Shown one piece after another: positions 1 through 7,621 of a stretch of 64,000 nucleotides of DNA. Both the position numbers and the translations under genes were made by a program. Source of the stretch: Roseomonas genomospecies 6 (lineage in GTDB: Bacteria > Pseudomonadota > Alphaproteobacteria > Azospirillales > Azospirillaceae). Numbering within the stretch: position 1 is the stretch's first letter; the number at the start of each line of letters is the position of its first letter. Under the pieces are notes generated by a model. The model was not told the origin of the DNA. It ran no database searches and saw nothing but the letters and a program-made list of their open reading frames with translations. Where the stretch lies: contig NZ_QOKW01000014.1 of NCBI RefSeq assembly GCF_008365375.1, forward strand, positions 62,001 through 126,000, written 5' to 3'.

Positions 1-625
1 GGAGACCTACTTCGACCCCCTGCCCTTCTGGTATCCGCCGCTGGAGGAGGAGGGGCTGGACGAGGGCGCCTTCCCCCTGCACGCCGTCACCCAGCGCCCG
101 ATGCCCATGTACCATTCCTGGGGCTCGCAGAACGCCTGGCTGCGGCAGATCCTGGCGCGCAACAGCCTCTACATTGCGCGCTCCACCGCGGAGGAACTCG
201 GCCTCGCCGACGGCGACTGGGCCTGGGTGACCAGCCCGACCGGGCGCGTCCGGGTGCCGGTCCGGCTGATGGACGGGGTGGAGGCCGGGACGGTCTGGAC
301 CTGGAACGCCATCGGCAAGCGCTCCGGCGCCTGGAACCTGTCCACCGACGCGCCGGAGGGGACGAAGGGCTTCCTGCTCAACCACCTGATCTCGGAACTG
401 CTGCCGGAGCGCAACGGCTACCGCCACGCCAACGCCGACCCTGTGACCGGGCAGGCCGCCTGGTACGACCTGCGCGTCCGCGTCGAGAAGGCCCCGCCCA
501 AGGAGCGGGCCGAGACGATGCCGCGCTTCCCCGCCCAGGCCATGCCGCCGGGCGTCGAGCCGCCCCCCGCCATCCTGCGGACCGGCGCCGTCTTTCGCCC
601 CGCTGCCCGGAGGAACCGCGCATGA
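1..625 (+). CDS. soeA: Molybdopterin oxidoreductase catalytic subunit, SoeA-like (3' end only)
   Basis: This is the C-terminal 207 residues of a DMSO-reductase-family molybdenum enzyme; the start lies before the window. What is visible is the molybdopterin-dinucleotide binding domain, with the segment MYHSWGSQNAWLRQI and the following A-x-E-L-G-L-A-D-G-D region typical of that fold. Its stop overlaps the start of the iron-sulfur subunit (ATGA), and a DmsC-type anchor follows, so this is a catalytic/FeS/anchor complex. Because xsc, which releases sulfite, lies downstream, the best reading is SoeABC, the cytoplasmic membrane-bound sulfite:quinone dehydrogenase. A generic DMSO/polysulfide reductase cannot be excluded since the substrate-determining N-terminal part is missing. 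Confidence 0.8.
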   Translation, partial: ETYFDPLPFWYPPLEEEGLDEGAFPLHAVTQRPMPMYHSWGSQNAWLRQILARNSLYIARSTAEELGLADGDWAWVTSPTGRVRVPVRLMDGVEAGTVWTWNAIGKRSGAWNLSTDAPEGTKGFLLNHLISELLPERNGYRHANADPVTGQAAWYDLRVRVEKAPPKERAETMPRFPAQAMPPGVEPPPAILRTGAVFRPAARRNRA

Positions 626-1380
626 CGAGCCTTCCCGACCGCGAGCCCGGCGCCCCCCGGCTGGGGCTGGTCATCGACCTCGACACCTGCGTCGGCTGCC
701 ACGCCTGCGCGGTGGCCTGCAAGCAGTGGAACCACGGCGGCCACATGGCGCCGCTGACCGATGTCGACGCCTACGGCGCCGGGCCGGACGGGGTGTGGTT
801 CAACCGCATCCACAGCTTCGAGGCCGGCACCGAGCAGAGCGGCGGCTGCGGATCGCGCACCACCAACTTCCCGCGCTCCTGCCTGCATTGCGAACAGCCG
901 GCCTGCGTGACCGTCTGCCCGACCGGCGCCTCCTACAAGCGGGCCGAGGACGGCATCGTTCTGGTCAACGAGGATCTGTGCATCGGCTGCAAGCTCTGCT
1001 CCTGGGCCTGCCCCTACGGCGCGCGGGAGTTCGACCAGGATGTCGGCGTGATGAAGAAATGCACGCTCTGCATCGACCGCATCTACAACGAGACCTTGGA
1101 TGAGGCGGACCGGGTGCCGGCCTGCGTCATGGTCTGCCCGACCTCCGCCCGCCATTTCGGCGACCTCGCCGACCCGTCCTCCGCCGTGTCGAAGCTGGTG
1201 GCGGAGCGCGGCGGCTACGACCTGATGCCGGAGCTGGGCTACGAGCCGACCAACAAGTATCTGCCGCCCCGGCCCCGGCCCACTCTGACGCTTGACGAGC
1301 GCGTCGCCAAGGACAGCGCCAACGACGATCTGCCACTCCACGGCCTGCTGAAATGGGCCGACCGCATCCTGGCGCGCTGA
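622..1380 (+). CDS. soeB: 4Fe-4S ferredoxin subunit, SoeB/DmsB-like
   Basis: Electron-transfer subunit of 252 aa that should pass electrons from the molybdenum subunit to the membrane anchor. Sixteen cysteines arranged for four [4Fe-4S] clusters are visible: 23/26/29/33, 87/90/95/99, 120/123/126/130 and 147/150/168/172. The length and cluster layout match the DmsB/SoeB family. The start codon overlaps the stop of the catalytic gene by 4 bp and has AGGA 7 bases upstream, which indicates translational coupling. There is no Tat signal, which agrees with a cytoplasmic sulfite dehydrogenase. The Soe assignment rests on the neighbouring xsc gene; the FeS function itself is certain. Confidence 0.88.
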   Translation: MTSLPDREPGAPRLGLVIDLDTCVGCHACAVACKQWNHGGHMAPLTDVDAYGAGPDGVWFNRIHSFEAGTEQSGGCGSRTTNFPRSCLHCEQPACVTVCPTGASYKRAEDGIVLVNEDLCIGCKLCSWACPYGAREFDQDVGVMKKCTLCIDRIYNETLDEADRVPACVMVCPTSARHFGDLADPSSAVSKLVAERGGYDLMPELGYEPTNKYLPPRPRPTLTLDERVAKDSANDDLPLHGLLKWADRILAR

Positions 1381-1393
1381 AGGAGGAAGTCCC

Positions 1394-2344
1394 ATGCATC
1401 CGGCCTTCTCCATCATCTTCTTCACGAGTGCTGCGGGCGCCGGCTATGGGCTGCTCGCCCTGCTGGGCCTGCTGGCGCCGCTCGGGCTGCTTCCGGCGAA
1501 CCCGCTGTTCGGCCTCGCCGCCCTTGCCCTCGCCCTGGGGCTGGTGGTGGCCGGGCTGCTGTCCTCACTGGCCCATCTCGGCCGTCCGGAACGGGCGTGG
1601 CGGGCGCTGTCGCAATGGCGCAGCTCCTGGCTGTCGCGCGAAGGGGTGGCGGCGGTCGCCACCTTCCTGCCGGCAGGTGTCTTCGCCATCGCCTGGATCG
1701 CCCTGGCGACCACCGGCGTCATCACCGGCATCGCCGGCTGGATCACCGCGGCGATGGCGGCGGTGACCGTCTACTGCACGGCGATGATCTACGCCTCGCT
1801 GAAGCCCATCCGCCAGTGGGCCAACCCCTGGGTGCCGCGCGCCTATCTCGCCCTGTCGCTGATGACCGGGGCGCTGCTTCTGAACGCGCTGCTGGGCGTG
1901 GCGGGGCAGGCGTCGGGTTGGTCCTCCCTGCTGGCGCTGGCGTCGGTGGGGCTGGCCTGGGCGGCCAAGGAAGGGCATTGGCGCCACTGCGCCACCGCCC
2001 GTCCCGTCAGCACGGCGGAGACGGCGACCGGCCTCGGCCATATCGGGCGGGTCCGCCTGCTCGATAGCCCGCACAGCGAGGACAACTACCTGCTCAAGGA
2101 AATGGGCTTCCGCGTCGGGCGCCGCCACGCCGTCCGCCTGCGCCTCGTCACCCGCGTCGCCGCCTTCGCCCTGCCGGCGGCGCTGAGCCTCGGCGCGCTG
2201 GCCGCCGGCCCCGGCGCCCTGTCCGGCACCCTGGCGCTTCTGGCCGCCGCCGCCGCCACGCTGGGGGTGATCGCCGAGCGCTGGCTCTTCTTCGCCGAGG
2301 CGAAGCACACCGTGACCCTCTTCTACGGCGCCGGGGAAGCCTGA
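1394..2344 (+). CDS. soeC: Membrane anchor subunit, SoeC/DmsC-like
   Basis: Integral membrane protein of 316 aa with about eight hydrophobic segments, beginning MHPAFSIIFFTSAAGAGYGL, a start typical of the DmsC family of quinone-binding anchors. It should hold the two soluble subunits on the inner membrane and pass electrons to or from quinone. AGGAGGAA lies 5 bases before the ATG, and the gene starts 13 bp after the FeS gene, so the three genes form one operon. The DmsC-type rather than NrfD-type anchor agrees with SoeC of Allochromatium vinosum. Confidence 0.82.
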   Translation: MHPAFSIIFFTSAAGAGYGLLALLGLLAPLGLLPANPLFGLAALALALGLVVAGLLSSLAHLGRPERAWRALSQWRSSWLSREGVAAVATFLPAGVFAIAWIALATTGVITGIAGWITAAMAAVTVYCTAMIYASLKPIRQWANPWVPRAYLALSLMTGALLLNALLGVAGQASGWSSLLALASVGLAWAAKEGHWRHCATARPVSTAETATGLGHIGRVRLLDSPHSEDNYLLKEMGFRVGRRHAVRLRLVTRVAAFALPAALSLGALAAGPGALSGTLALLAAAAATLGVIAERWLFFAEAKHTVTLFYGAGEA

Positions 2345-2382
2345 GCGCGCCTCTTCGCCCCAACATCGGGAAAGGAGCAGAC

Positions 2383-2766
2383 ATGCCGCATGCAGACATG
2401 CCGCACGGCCAAGCACATCACGGCTCCGCCCTGGCCTTCTTCATGACCCGCGCCGAGGCGATGGGCGCCCAGAGCCTCTACATCTGCGGTTCACCCTCCC
2501 GCCCCCGCGTGGGGTTCCGCTCCGGTCCCGGCGTCGTCTACGAGCCGCTGACCGCCGGCCTCGCCTGCCGCCTTATGGACCGCTTCGCGGTGGACGGGAA
2601 CGGCCTGAGCCAAGGGCTGCTCGTCTGGAGCGGGCGCCATTACCGCTGGTTCGCCATGCCGATGCCGGAGGGGGCCGACGGCTACGCCCCCCTGATCGCC
2701 GTGCACCGGCCCGCCATTCTCCCCGGCCCCGGCGAGCGGGCCATGCCGCGCGTCACCGCCGGCTGA
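2383..2766 (+). CDS. Hypothetical protein between soeC and xsc
   Basis: A 127-aa protein I do not recognise. It is soluble in appearance, with a His-rich start (MPHADMPHGQAHH) and no signal peptide or membrane segment. GGGAAAGGAG lies 5 bases before the ATG. The first 15 bases of the gene are nearly duplicated, so an ATG at 2398 is an alternative start. It sits 38 bp after soeC and 59 bp before xsc on the same strand, so it is probably co-transcribed and may serve sulfite or sulfoacetaldehyde metabolism; that is inference from position only. Confidence 0.7.
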   Translation: MPHADMPHGQAHHGSALAFFMTRAEAMGAQSLYICGSPSRPRVGFRSGPGVVYEPLTAGLACRLMDRFAVDGNGLSQGLLVWSGRHYRWFAMPMPEGADGYAPLIAVHRPAILPGPGERAMPRVTAG

Positions 2767-2825
2767 CCGCTTCGCCCTAACCCCTTCATCCCATGCCACC
2801 CATCCATGAAACGAGGATGCGCACC

Positions 2826-4601
2826 ATGAAAATGACCACCGAGGAAGCGTTCGTGAAGGTCCTTCAGATGCACGGCATCCGGCACGCCTTCGGGATCATC
2901 GGATCGGCCATGATGCCGGTCTCCGACCTCTTCCCCAAGGCCGGCATCCGGTTCTGGGACTGCGCACACGAGACCAACGCCGCCCTGATCTGCGACGGAT
3001 ACAGCCGCGTCACCGGCGAGATGGCCATGGCCATCGCCCAGAACGGCCCCGGCGTGACCGGCTTCGTCACCTCCATCAAAACGGCCTACTGGAACCACAC
3101 GCCGATGCTTCTGGTGACGCCCCAGGCTGCCAACAAGACCATCGGCCAGGGCGGTTTCCAGGAGGTCGAGCAGATGGCCATGTTCAAGGACATGGTCTGC
3201 TATCAGGAGGAAGTGCGCGACCCCAGCCGCATGGCCGAGGTTCTGAACCGCGTCATCGAGAAGGCGTGGCGCGGCTGCGCACCGGCGCAGATCAACGTGC
3301 CGCGCGATTTCTGGACCCAGGTGATCGACGTCGAGCTGCCGCAGATCGTCCGGCTGGAGCGCCCGGCGGGCGGACGGCAGGCCATCGCCGAGGCGGCGCG
3401 CCTGCTGTCGGAGGCGAAATTTCCGGTCATCCTCAACGGCGCCGGGGTGGTGATCGGCGGTGCCATTCCGGACAGCATCGCGCTGGCGGAGCGGCTGGAC
3501 GCGCCGGTCTGCTGCGGCTACCAGCACAACGACGCCTTCCCCGGCAGCCACCCGCTGTCGGTCGGGCCGCTCGGCTACAACGGGTCGAAGGCGGCGATGG
3601 AGCTGATCGCCAAGGCCGACGTCGTTCTGGCGCTCGGCACGCGGCTCAACCCCTTCTCCACCCTACCCGGCTACGGCATCGACTATTGGCCGAAGGATGC
3701 GAAGATCATCCAGGTGGACATCAATCCCGACCGCATCGGCCTGACCAAGAAGGTCTCGGTCGGCATCTGCGGCGATGCCCGCCAAGTTGCGCAGCAAATC
3801 CTGGCGCAGCTCGCCCCCGGCGCCGGGGATACGGGACGGCTGGAGCGCCGCGCCTTGATCCACCAGACCAAGTCGGCGTGGCTGCAACTGCTCTCCTCGC
3901 TCGACCATGAGGACGACGACCCCGGAACGAGCTGGAACGCCGAGGCGCGCGAACGCGAGTCCGACCGCATGTCGCCGCGGCAGGCGTGGCGGGCCATCCA
4001 GGCCGCCTTGCCGGCGGACGCCATCCTCTCCACCGACATCGGCAACAACTGCGCCATCGGGAATGCCTACCCCACCTTCGAGGAGGGGCGGAAGTATCTG
4101 GCGCCGGGCATGTTCGGCCCCTGCGGCTACGGCTTCCCGTCGATCGTCGGCGCGAAGATCGGCTGCCCGAACACGCCGGTGGTGGGGTTCGCCGGTGACG
4201 GCGCGTTCGGCATCTCGATGAACGAGATGTCCTCCATCGGGCGCGAAGGATGGCCGGCGGTCACCATGGTGATCTTCCGGAACTTCCAATGGGGCGCGGA
4301 GAAGCGCAACACGACGCTGTGGTTCGACAACAACTTCGTCGGCACGGAGCTGAACCCCAAGCTCAGCTACGCCAAGGTCGCCGAGGGCTGCGGTCTGAAG
4401 GGCGTCACCGCGCGCACCCAGGACGAGGTGACGGCGGCCCTGCGCCAGGCCATCGAGGACCAGGGGCGCGGCATCACCACCTTCGTCGAGGTGATCTTGA
4501 ACCAGGAGCTGGGCGAACCGTTCCGCCGCGACGCCATGAAGAAGCCGGTCGCGGTCGCCGGCATCGACCCGGCGGACATGCGCACGCAGCAGGCCTTGTA
4601 A
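2826..4601 (+). CDS. xsc: Sulfoacetaldehyde acetyltransferase
   Basis: Thiamine-diphosphate enzyme of 591 aa that converts sulfoacetaldehyde and phosphate to acetyl phosphate and sulfite, the desulfonation step of taurine and sulfoacetate breakdown. The N-terminal stretch (TTEEAFVKVLQMHGIRHAFG, then GIIGSAMMPVSDLFP) and WNHTPMLLVTPQ are characteristic of Xsc rather than of acetolactate synthase. The ThDP motif is GDGAFGISMNEM followed by RNFQWGAEKRN. The ATG at 2826 is chosen because GAGG lies 9 bases upstream; an ATG at 2793 would add 11 residues without a good ribosome site. The usual partner pta does not follow; a repeat and the par locus do. Sulfite made here would be the substrate of the upstream SoeABC-like complex. 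Confidence 0.93.
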   Translation: MKMTTEEAFVKVLQMHGIRHAFGIIGSAMMPVSDLFPKAGIRFWDCAHETNAALICDGYSRVTGEMAMAIAQNGPGVTGFVTSIKTAYWNHTPMLLVTPQAANKTIGQGGFQEVEQMAMFKDMVCYQEEVRDPSRMAEVLNRVIEKAWRGCAPAQINVPRDFWTQVIDVELPQIVRLERPAGGRQAIAEAARLLSEAKFPVILNGAGVVIGGAIPDSIALAERLDAPVCCGYQHNDAFPGSHPLSVGPLGYNGSKAAMELIAKADVVLALGTRLNPFSTLPGYGIDYWPKDAKIIQVDINPDRIGLTKKVSVGICGDARQVAQQILAQLAPGAGDTGRLERRALIHQTKSAWLQLLSSLDHEDDDPGTSWNAEARERESDRMSPRQAWRAIQAALPADAILSTDIGNNCAIGNAYPTFEEGRKYLAPGMFGPCGYGFPSIVGAKIGCPNTPVVGFAGDGAFGISMNEMSSIGREGWPAVTMVIFRNFQWGAEKRNTTLWFDNNFVGTELNPKLSYAKVAEGCGLKGVTARTQDEVTAALRQAIEDQGRGITTFVEVILNQELGEPFRRDAMKKPVAVAGIDPADMRTQQAL

Positions 4602-4652
4602 GGCGGGGCGCGGCGCCGTTTGAGCGGTGCTTCTTTGTCATGAGTTGCAGGG

Positions 4653-4750
4653 GCTTTGCCCCCTCCCTAACCCTCCCCCGCTAACGCAGGGGAGGGAACT
4701 TTTTTGCCCCCTTCCCCGCTGCGCAGGGGAGGGTTGGGGTGGGGGCAAGG
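4653..4750. repeat. Interspersed palindromic intergenic repeat
   Basis: Two nested inverted blocks of the form CCCTCCC...GGGGAGGG. The outer arms begin TTTGCCCCCTCCC and end GGTTGGGGTGGGGGCAA, with an internal hairpin CCCTCCCC/GGGGAGGG followed by a run of T. It has the look of a REP-type element and could terminate xsc. A related but different element lies at 23231-23470. Confidence 0.55.
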
Positions 4751-4782
4751 CTTTCCAAATGCAACACCTAATGGCATCCCAC

Positions 4783-4859
4783 GTTTCGACTTCGAAAGCC
4801 CTCACTGGTTGCAATACAAGATATTAATAGCAACCATAAGACGCTTTCGATTTCGAAAC
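4783..4859. other. parS-like centromere: symmetric pair of TTTCGANNTCGAAA sites
   Basis: Two 14-bp palindromes, TTTCGACTTCGAAA at 4784-4797 and TTTCGATTTCGAAA at 4845-4858, flank an inverted pair GGTTGC (4807-4812) and GCAACC (4830-4835). All are symmetric about base 4821, so the whole 77 bp is one imperfect dyad with an AT-rich centre. It ends 4 bp from the parB stop codon. The TTTC..GAAA layout resembles known ParB sites. That ParB binds here is inferred. Confidence 0.6.
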
Positions 4860-4862
4860 CCT

Positions 4863-5720
4863 TTACTCCCCCAGCAGATCGTCGATGCGCATCCGCAGGT
4901 CCCGCAGAAGCTCCCGATGCTCCTTCTGCATCGCGTTGCTGACCGCGTCGATGGCCTTCAGCTCCTTCTCGATGCGGTTGATCGAGCGGCCAAGAACGCG
5001 CATCGGCTCCACCGAGCCCGGCGCTTTGGCCGCCCGCGCCGCGCGGACCGACTGCACCGTCAGCCCGCCGGTGCGCGCCGACTGCCACAGCCGCCTCACC
5101 TCCCCTTCGTCGCCGACGAAGGCCAGCTCGACCAGAGCGGAACGGGACACCGCGTCGGGGTTTTCCCGGTACTCGCGGAGGATGTCGGTCGGCAGGTCCA
5201 GCACCTTCAGCCGCTTCGACACCTCGGCCTCCGAGCAGCCGAGCACCGCGGCGACCTCCGCCTGGGCGTAGCCGTGGCTGTCGATGAGCTGGGTCAGGCC
5301 GCGGGCCAGATCGATGGCGTCCAGGTCCACGCGCTGGACGTTCTCGATCAGCGCGATCTCCTCCGCCTTGCCCTTGGTGATGATGGCGGCGATGGTCGGA
5401 CGTCCGAGCATCTGGTGGGCGCGCAGACGGCGCTCGCCGGCCACGAGGCGATAGACGCCCTTCTCCGCCGTCTCCTGCACCAGAACCGGCTGCTGAAGCC
5501 CGTGCCGCTCGATGGAGTCGGCCAGCGAGGCGAGCGCCGTCTCGTCGAAGACGGTGCGGGGCTGGTTGGGGTCGGTGCGGATGGCGGCCACGTCGGCCTC
5601 GATCAGCCGGGGCAGGGTGCCGGTCAGCCCGAACAGCCGGTCGGTCTCCAGAGCCGGAGCGGTGTTCTTCGCTTGCAGGACCGTGGCGGCGGTCTGGCGG
5701 GTCAGCTTCTTAGGCGGCAT
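4863..5720 (-). CDS. parB: ParB-family partition protein
   Basis: Centromere-binding partition protein of 285 aa. The N-terminal ParB/sulfiredoxin-like domain has DPNQPR near residue 50 and the CTP-binding GERRLRAHQMLG box. A helix-turn-helix follows (GYAQAEVAAVLGCSEAEVSK), and the C-terminal end is rich in charged residues, likely the dimerisation region. The start overlaps the end of parA by 11 bp. Two palindromic candidate binding sites lie immediately behind its stop codon. It should load at parS and be moved by ParA so that both daughter cells receive this replicon. Confidence 0.93.
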   Translation of the reverse strand: MPPKKLTRQTAATVLQAKNTAPALETDRLFGLTGTLPRLIEADVAAIRTDPNQPRTVFDETALASLADSIERHGLQQPVLVQETAEKGVYRLVAGERRLRAHQMLGRPTIAAIITKGKAEEIALIENVQRVDLDAIDLARGLTQLIDSHGYAQAEVAAVLGCSEAEVSKRLKVLDLPTDILREYRENPDAVSRSALVELAFVGDEGEVRRLWQSARTGGLTVQSVRAARAAKAPGSVEPMRVLGRSINRIEKELKAIDAVSNAMQKEHRELLRDLRMRIDDLLGE

Positions 5721-6732
5721 CGACCGACTCCCGGATGCGTCCGGCGGCCTTCAGAAGGGCACCGGCGATGGCGGCGTAGCTCTCCACGCCCGGCGCGCCG
5801 ATGTCGGCGTCCAGCGTGATGACGTTGGCACCGGCGGCCTGCGCGTAGATGGTCGCGCGCGGCACCGGCGGGAAGACGCGGTAATCCTCCCCCCACAGCC
5901 GACCGATGTCCTCCAGCGAAGAGCGGTCCTGGGTCTGGCGGGGGTTCAGCATGGTCGGAAGAACGCCCAGCACCCGCAGGTTCGGGTTCAGCCGCCGTTG
6001 GATCTTCGTCACCGTGTCCAGGAACGCGTTCACGCCCAGGATGGCGTGGGGCTCCGCCTGGCAGGGGATCAGGACATAGTCCGCCGCGGTCAGCGCGTTG
6101 ATGGTGACCGCCCCCAGGTTCGGCGCGCAGTCGATCAGGATGAAGTCGTAATCGGCCCGCACCGCGTCCAGCATCTCCGCCATGGCGGTCTGGGCGTTGG
6201 TCAGGTTGCCGGGCAGCTCCGTGTCGGCGCTGGCGAGCGCGATGCTGGACGGCACGACGTCCAGCCCCTCCACGCCGGTCGGGCGGATGACCTCGGCCAG
6301 CTTCGCCTTGCCCATCAGCGCGTGGTAGAGCACCCTGCCCTGCTCCGTCAGCGCCACCACGTCGGTCTGCGGCACGCCGACATGGACCGTGGCGTTGCCC
6401 TGCGGATCGGCGTCCACCAGCAGCACGCGGTTGCCCGAACGGGCCAGCATGAAGGCGACGTTGATGGAGGTCGCCGTCTTGGCCGTGCCGCCCTTTTGCA
6501 GGCCGACCGCGATGGTCGTGCCGGCCCGGGGCGCCTCGGTCGGCGGCTGTTCCAGGGACAGCAGAAGCAGCCGGCCCAGCACGTCGCGGGGCAGGGGCTC
6601 GCGCCCCGTCTCCCACTTGCTCAGCCGCTGCTTGTCGTATCGGCGGCCCGTCAGTTCGTTCACGAACGCGGCCATCTGCGTCTGGGTGAGGCCGCGCCTC
6701 TCGCGCAGCAGCTTCAAATCGTCGCCGGTCAT
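5710..6732 (-). CDS. parA: ParA-family partition ATPase with N-terminal helix-turn-helix
   Basis: Partition ATPase of 340 aa. Residues 1-60 form an XRE-type helix-turn-helix (LRERRGLTQTQMAAFV, then RLSKWETGREPLP). The deviant Walker A motif KGGTAKTA is at 80-87 with signature Lys80, followed by DADPQGNA near 107 and LIDCAPN near 180. An N-terminal DNA-binding domain is the mark of type Ia ParA proteins, which also repress their own operon, so autoregulation is likely. The order parA-parB, overlapping, with a replication initiator 6 kb away, indicates that this window is on a plasmid-derived replicon. Confidence 0.93.
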   Translation of the reverse strand: MTGDDLKLLRERRGLTQTQMAAFVNELTGRRYDKQRLSKWETGREPLPRDVLGRLLLLSLEQPPTEAPRAGTTIAVGLQKGGTAKTATSINVAFMLARSGNRVLLVDADPQGNATVHVGVPQTDVVALTEQGRVLYHALMGKAKLAEVIRPTGVEGLDVVPSSIALASADTELPGNLTNAQTAMAEMLDAVRADYDFILIDCAPNLGAVTINALTAADYVLIPCQAEPHAILGVNAFLDTVTKIQRRLNPNLRVLGVLPTMLNPRQTQDRSSLEDIGRLWGEDYRVFPPVPRATIYAQAAGANVITLDADIGAPGVESYAAIAGALLKAAGRIRESVDAA

Positions 6733-6841
6733 TGCCCCCTCATCGACCCATTGCCGGAGTCGTCCGCGAAGCTATCAAGTCGTCCCAACCCCCGCAATGG
6801 GTGTCTACCCGCTGCGCCGGCTTCCTTCGTGGGAAAGATGA

Positions 6842-6909
6842 ACCACAGAGGCACAGAGACACGGAGACCATCACGCTGTTTCTTCTCCGTGTCTCTGTGC
6901 CTCTGTGGT
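6842..6909. repeat. Perfect 26-bp inverted repeat (hairpin element)
   Basis: Arms 6842-6867 and 6884-6909 are exact reverse complements (the left arm begins ACCACAGAGGCACAGAGACA) around a 16-base loop. It lies upstream of parA and before the small gene at 7028. The arm sequence resembles a hairpin repeat found between genes in several unrelated bacteria. It does not look like a simple terminator because no T-run follows. Confidence 0.75.
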
Positions 6910-7027
6910 GAAATACGCGGCGGATGACCAAGTTGACGATCAACCGGCACTGGCGAAAACAGGGCTCTCCGGTGCATAACTAGGCATGCGGGGCCGGCGG
7001 CGGCACCGGGGATATGGGGTTGCGCGA

Positions 7028-7252
7028 ATGGCGGCGAACTGGTCTGTGCGGCAACTGGTGTGTCAGGCGCATGGCTGCGAGCTGGCCGTGTCGTGGCGGA
7101 CCGATGGCCGCTGGACCTGGACGGTGTCGGTGGCCGGGGAGCGCATCGCCATCGGGATCGCCCAGTCGCAGGAAGGCGCGCAGGACGCCGCCATCGACGC
7201 GGCGGCGCGTCACGCGCGCGCGGACGGCATCATCCAATTGACCATGTTCTGA
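7028..7252 (+). CDS. Small hypothetical protein
   Basis: A 74-aa protein of unknown function: MAANWSVRQLVCQAHGC, then a WRTDGRWTWTVSVAGERIA stretch that predicts beta strands, and an Ala-rich helix with AAIDAAARHARADG. It is soluble and contains two cysteines. The ATG at 7028 fits better than one 42 bp upstream, whose extra residues (MRGRRRHRGYGVAR) look like untranslated sequence. The gene stands alone between divergent parA and the FemAB-like gene. Codon bias supports coding. Confidence 0.55.
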   Translation: MAANWSVRQLVCQAHGCELAVSWRTDGRWTWTVSVAGERIAIGIAQSQEGAQDAAIDAAARHARADGIIQLTMF

Positions 7253-7621
7253 AAAGACAGCGACCGGCAAACCCGTTGCCCGGCGTCGAATTGGGATTAT
7301 TGCAGCGCAACATAGCCGTGGAACGGGCCTATCCCATGCCGCCCGCAGAAAAAGCGCTTAGCCACAGAGCATAATCCCGTGGGATTTTGCGCGAACCCAT
7401 CTGGGTTTGTGTGATTTTCCCGTGCGACTCCTATTGTTTGTGAACGATCGCAAAGACCGTAGGCCGCGCGTGATCCTCATAAGACTTTCCGCGGGGCTTC
7501 GACCTTAGACGATCCGACAGCTCTGGCCTCCGGCCAAGCATGCGGGACGGGCATCCTCCGGCGCCACGCGCCGGCGCCTGCCCCGGCTCCGCCATTCGAC
7601 CAACCGCTCGAGAGGTTCGAC
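7253..7621. other. Intergenic region with small palindromes
   Basis: I see no gene in these 369 bases. Two short palindromes occur, AATCCCGTGGGATT near 7371 and AACCCATCTGGGTT near 7394, in an AT-richer stretch (TTTGTGTGATTTTCCCGTGCG) that may hold the promoter of the gene at 7622. GAGAGG at 7610-7615 is the ribosome binding site of that gene. Confidence 0.45.
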
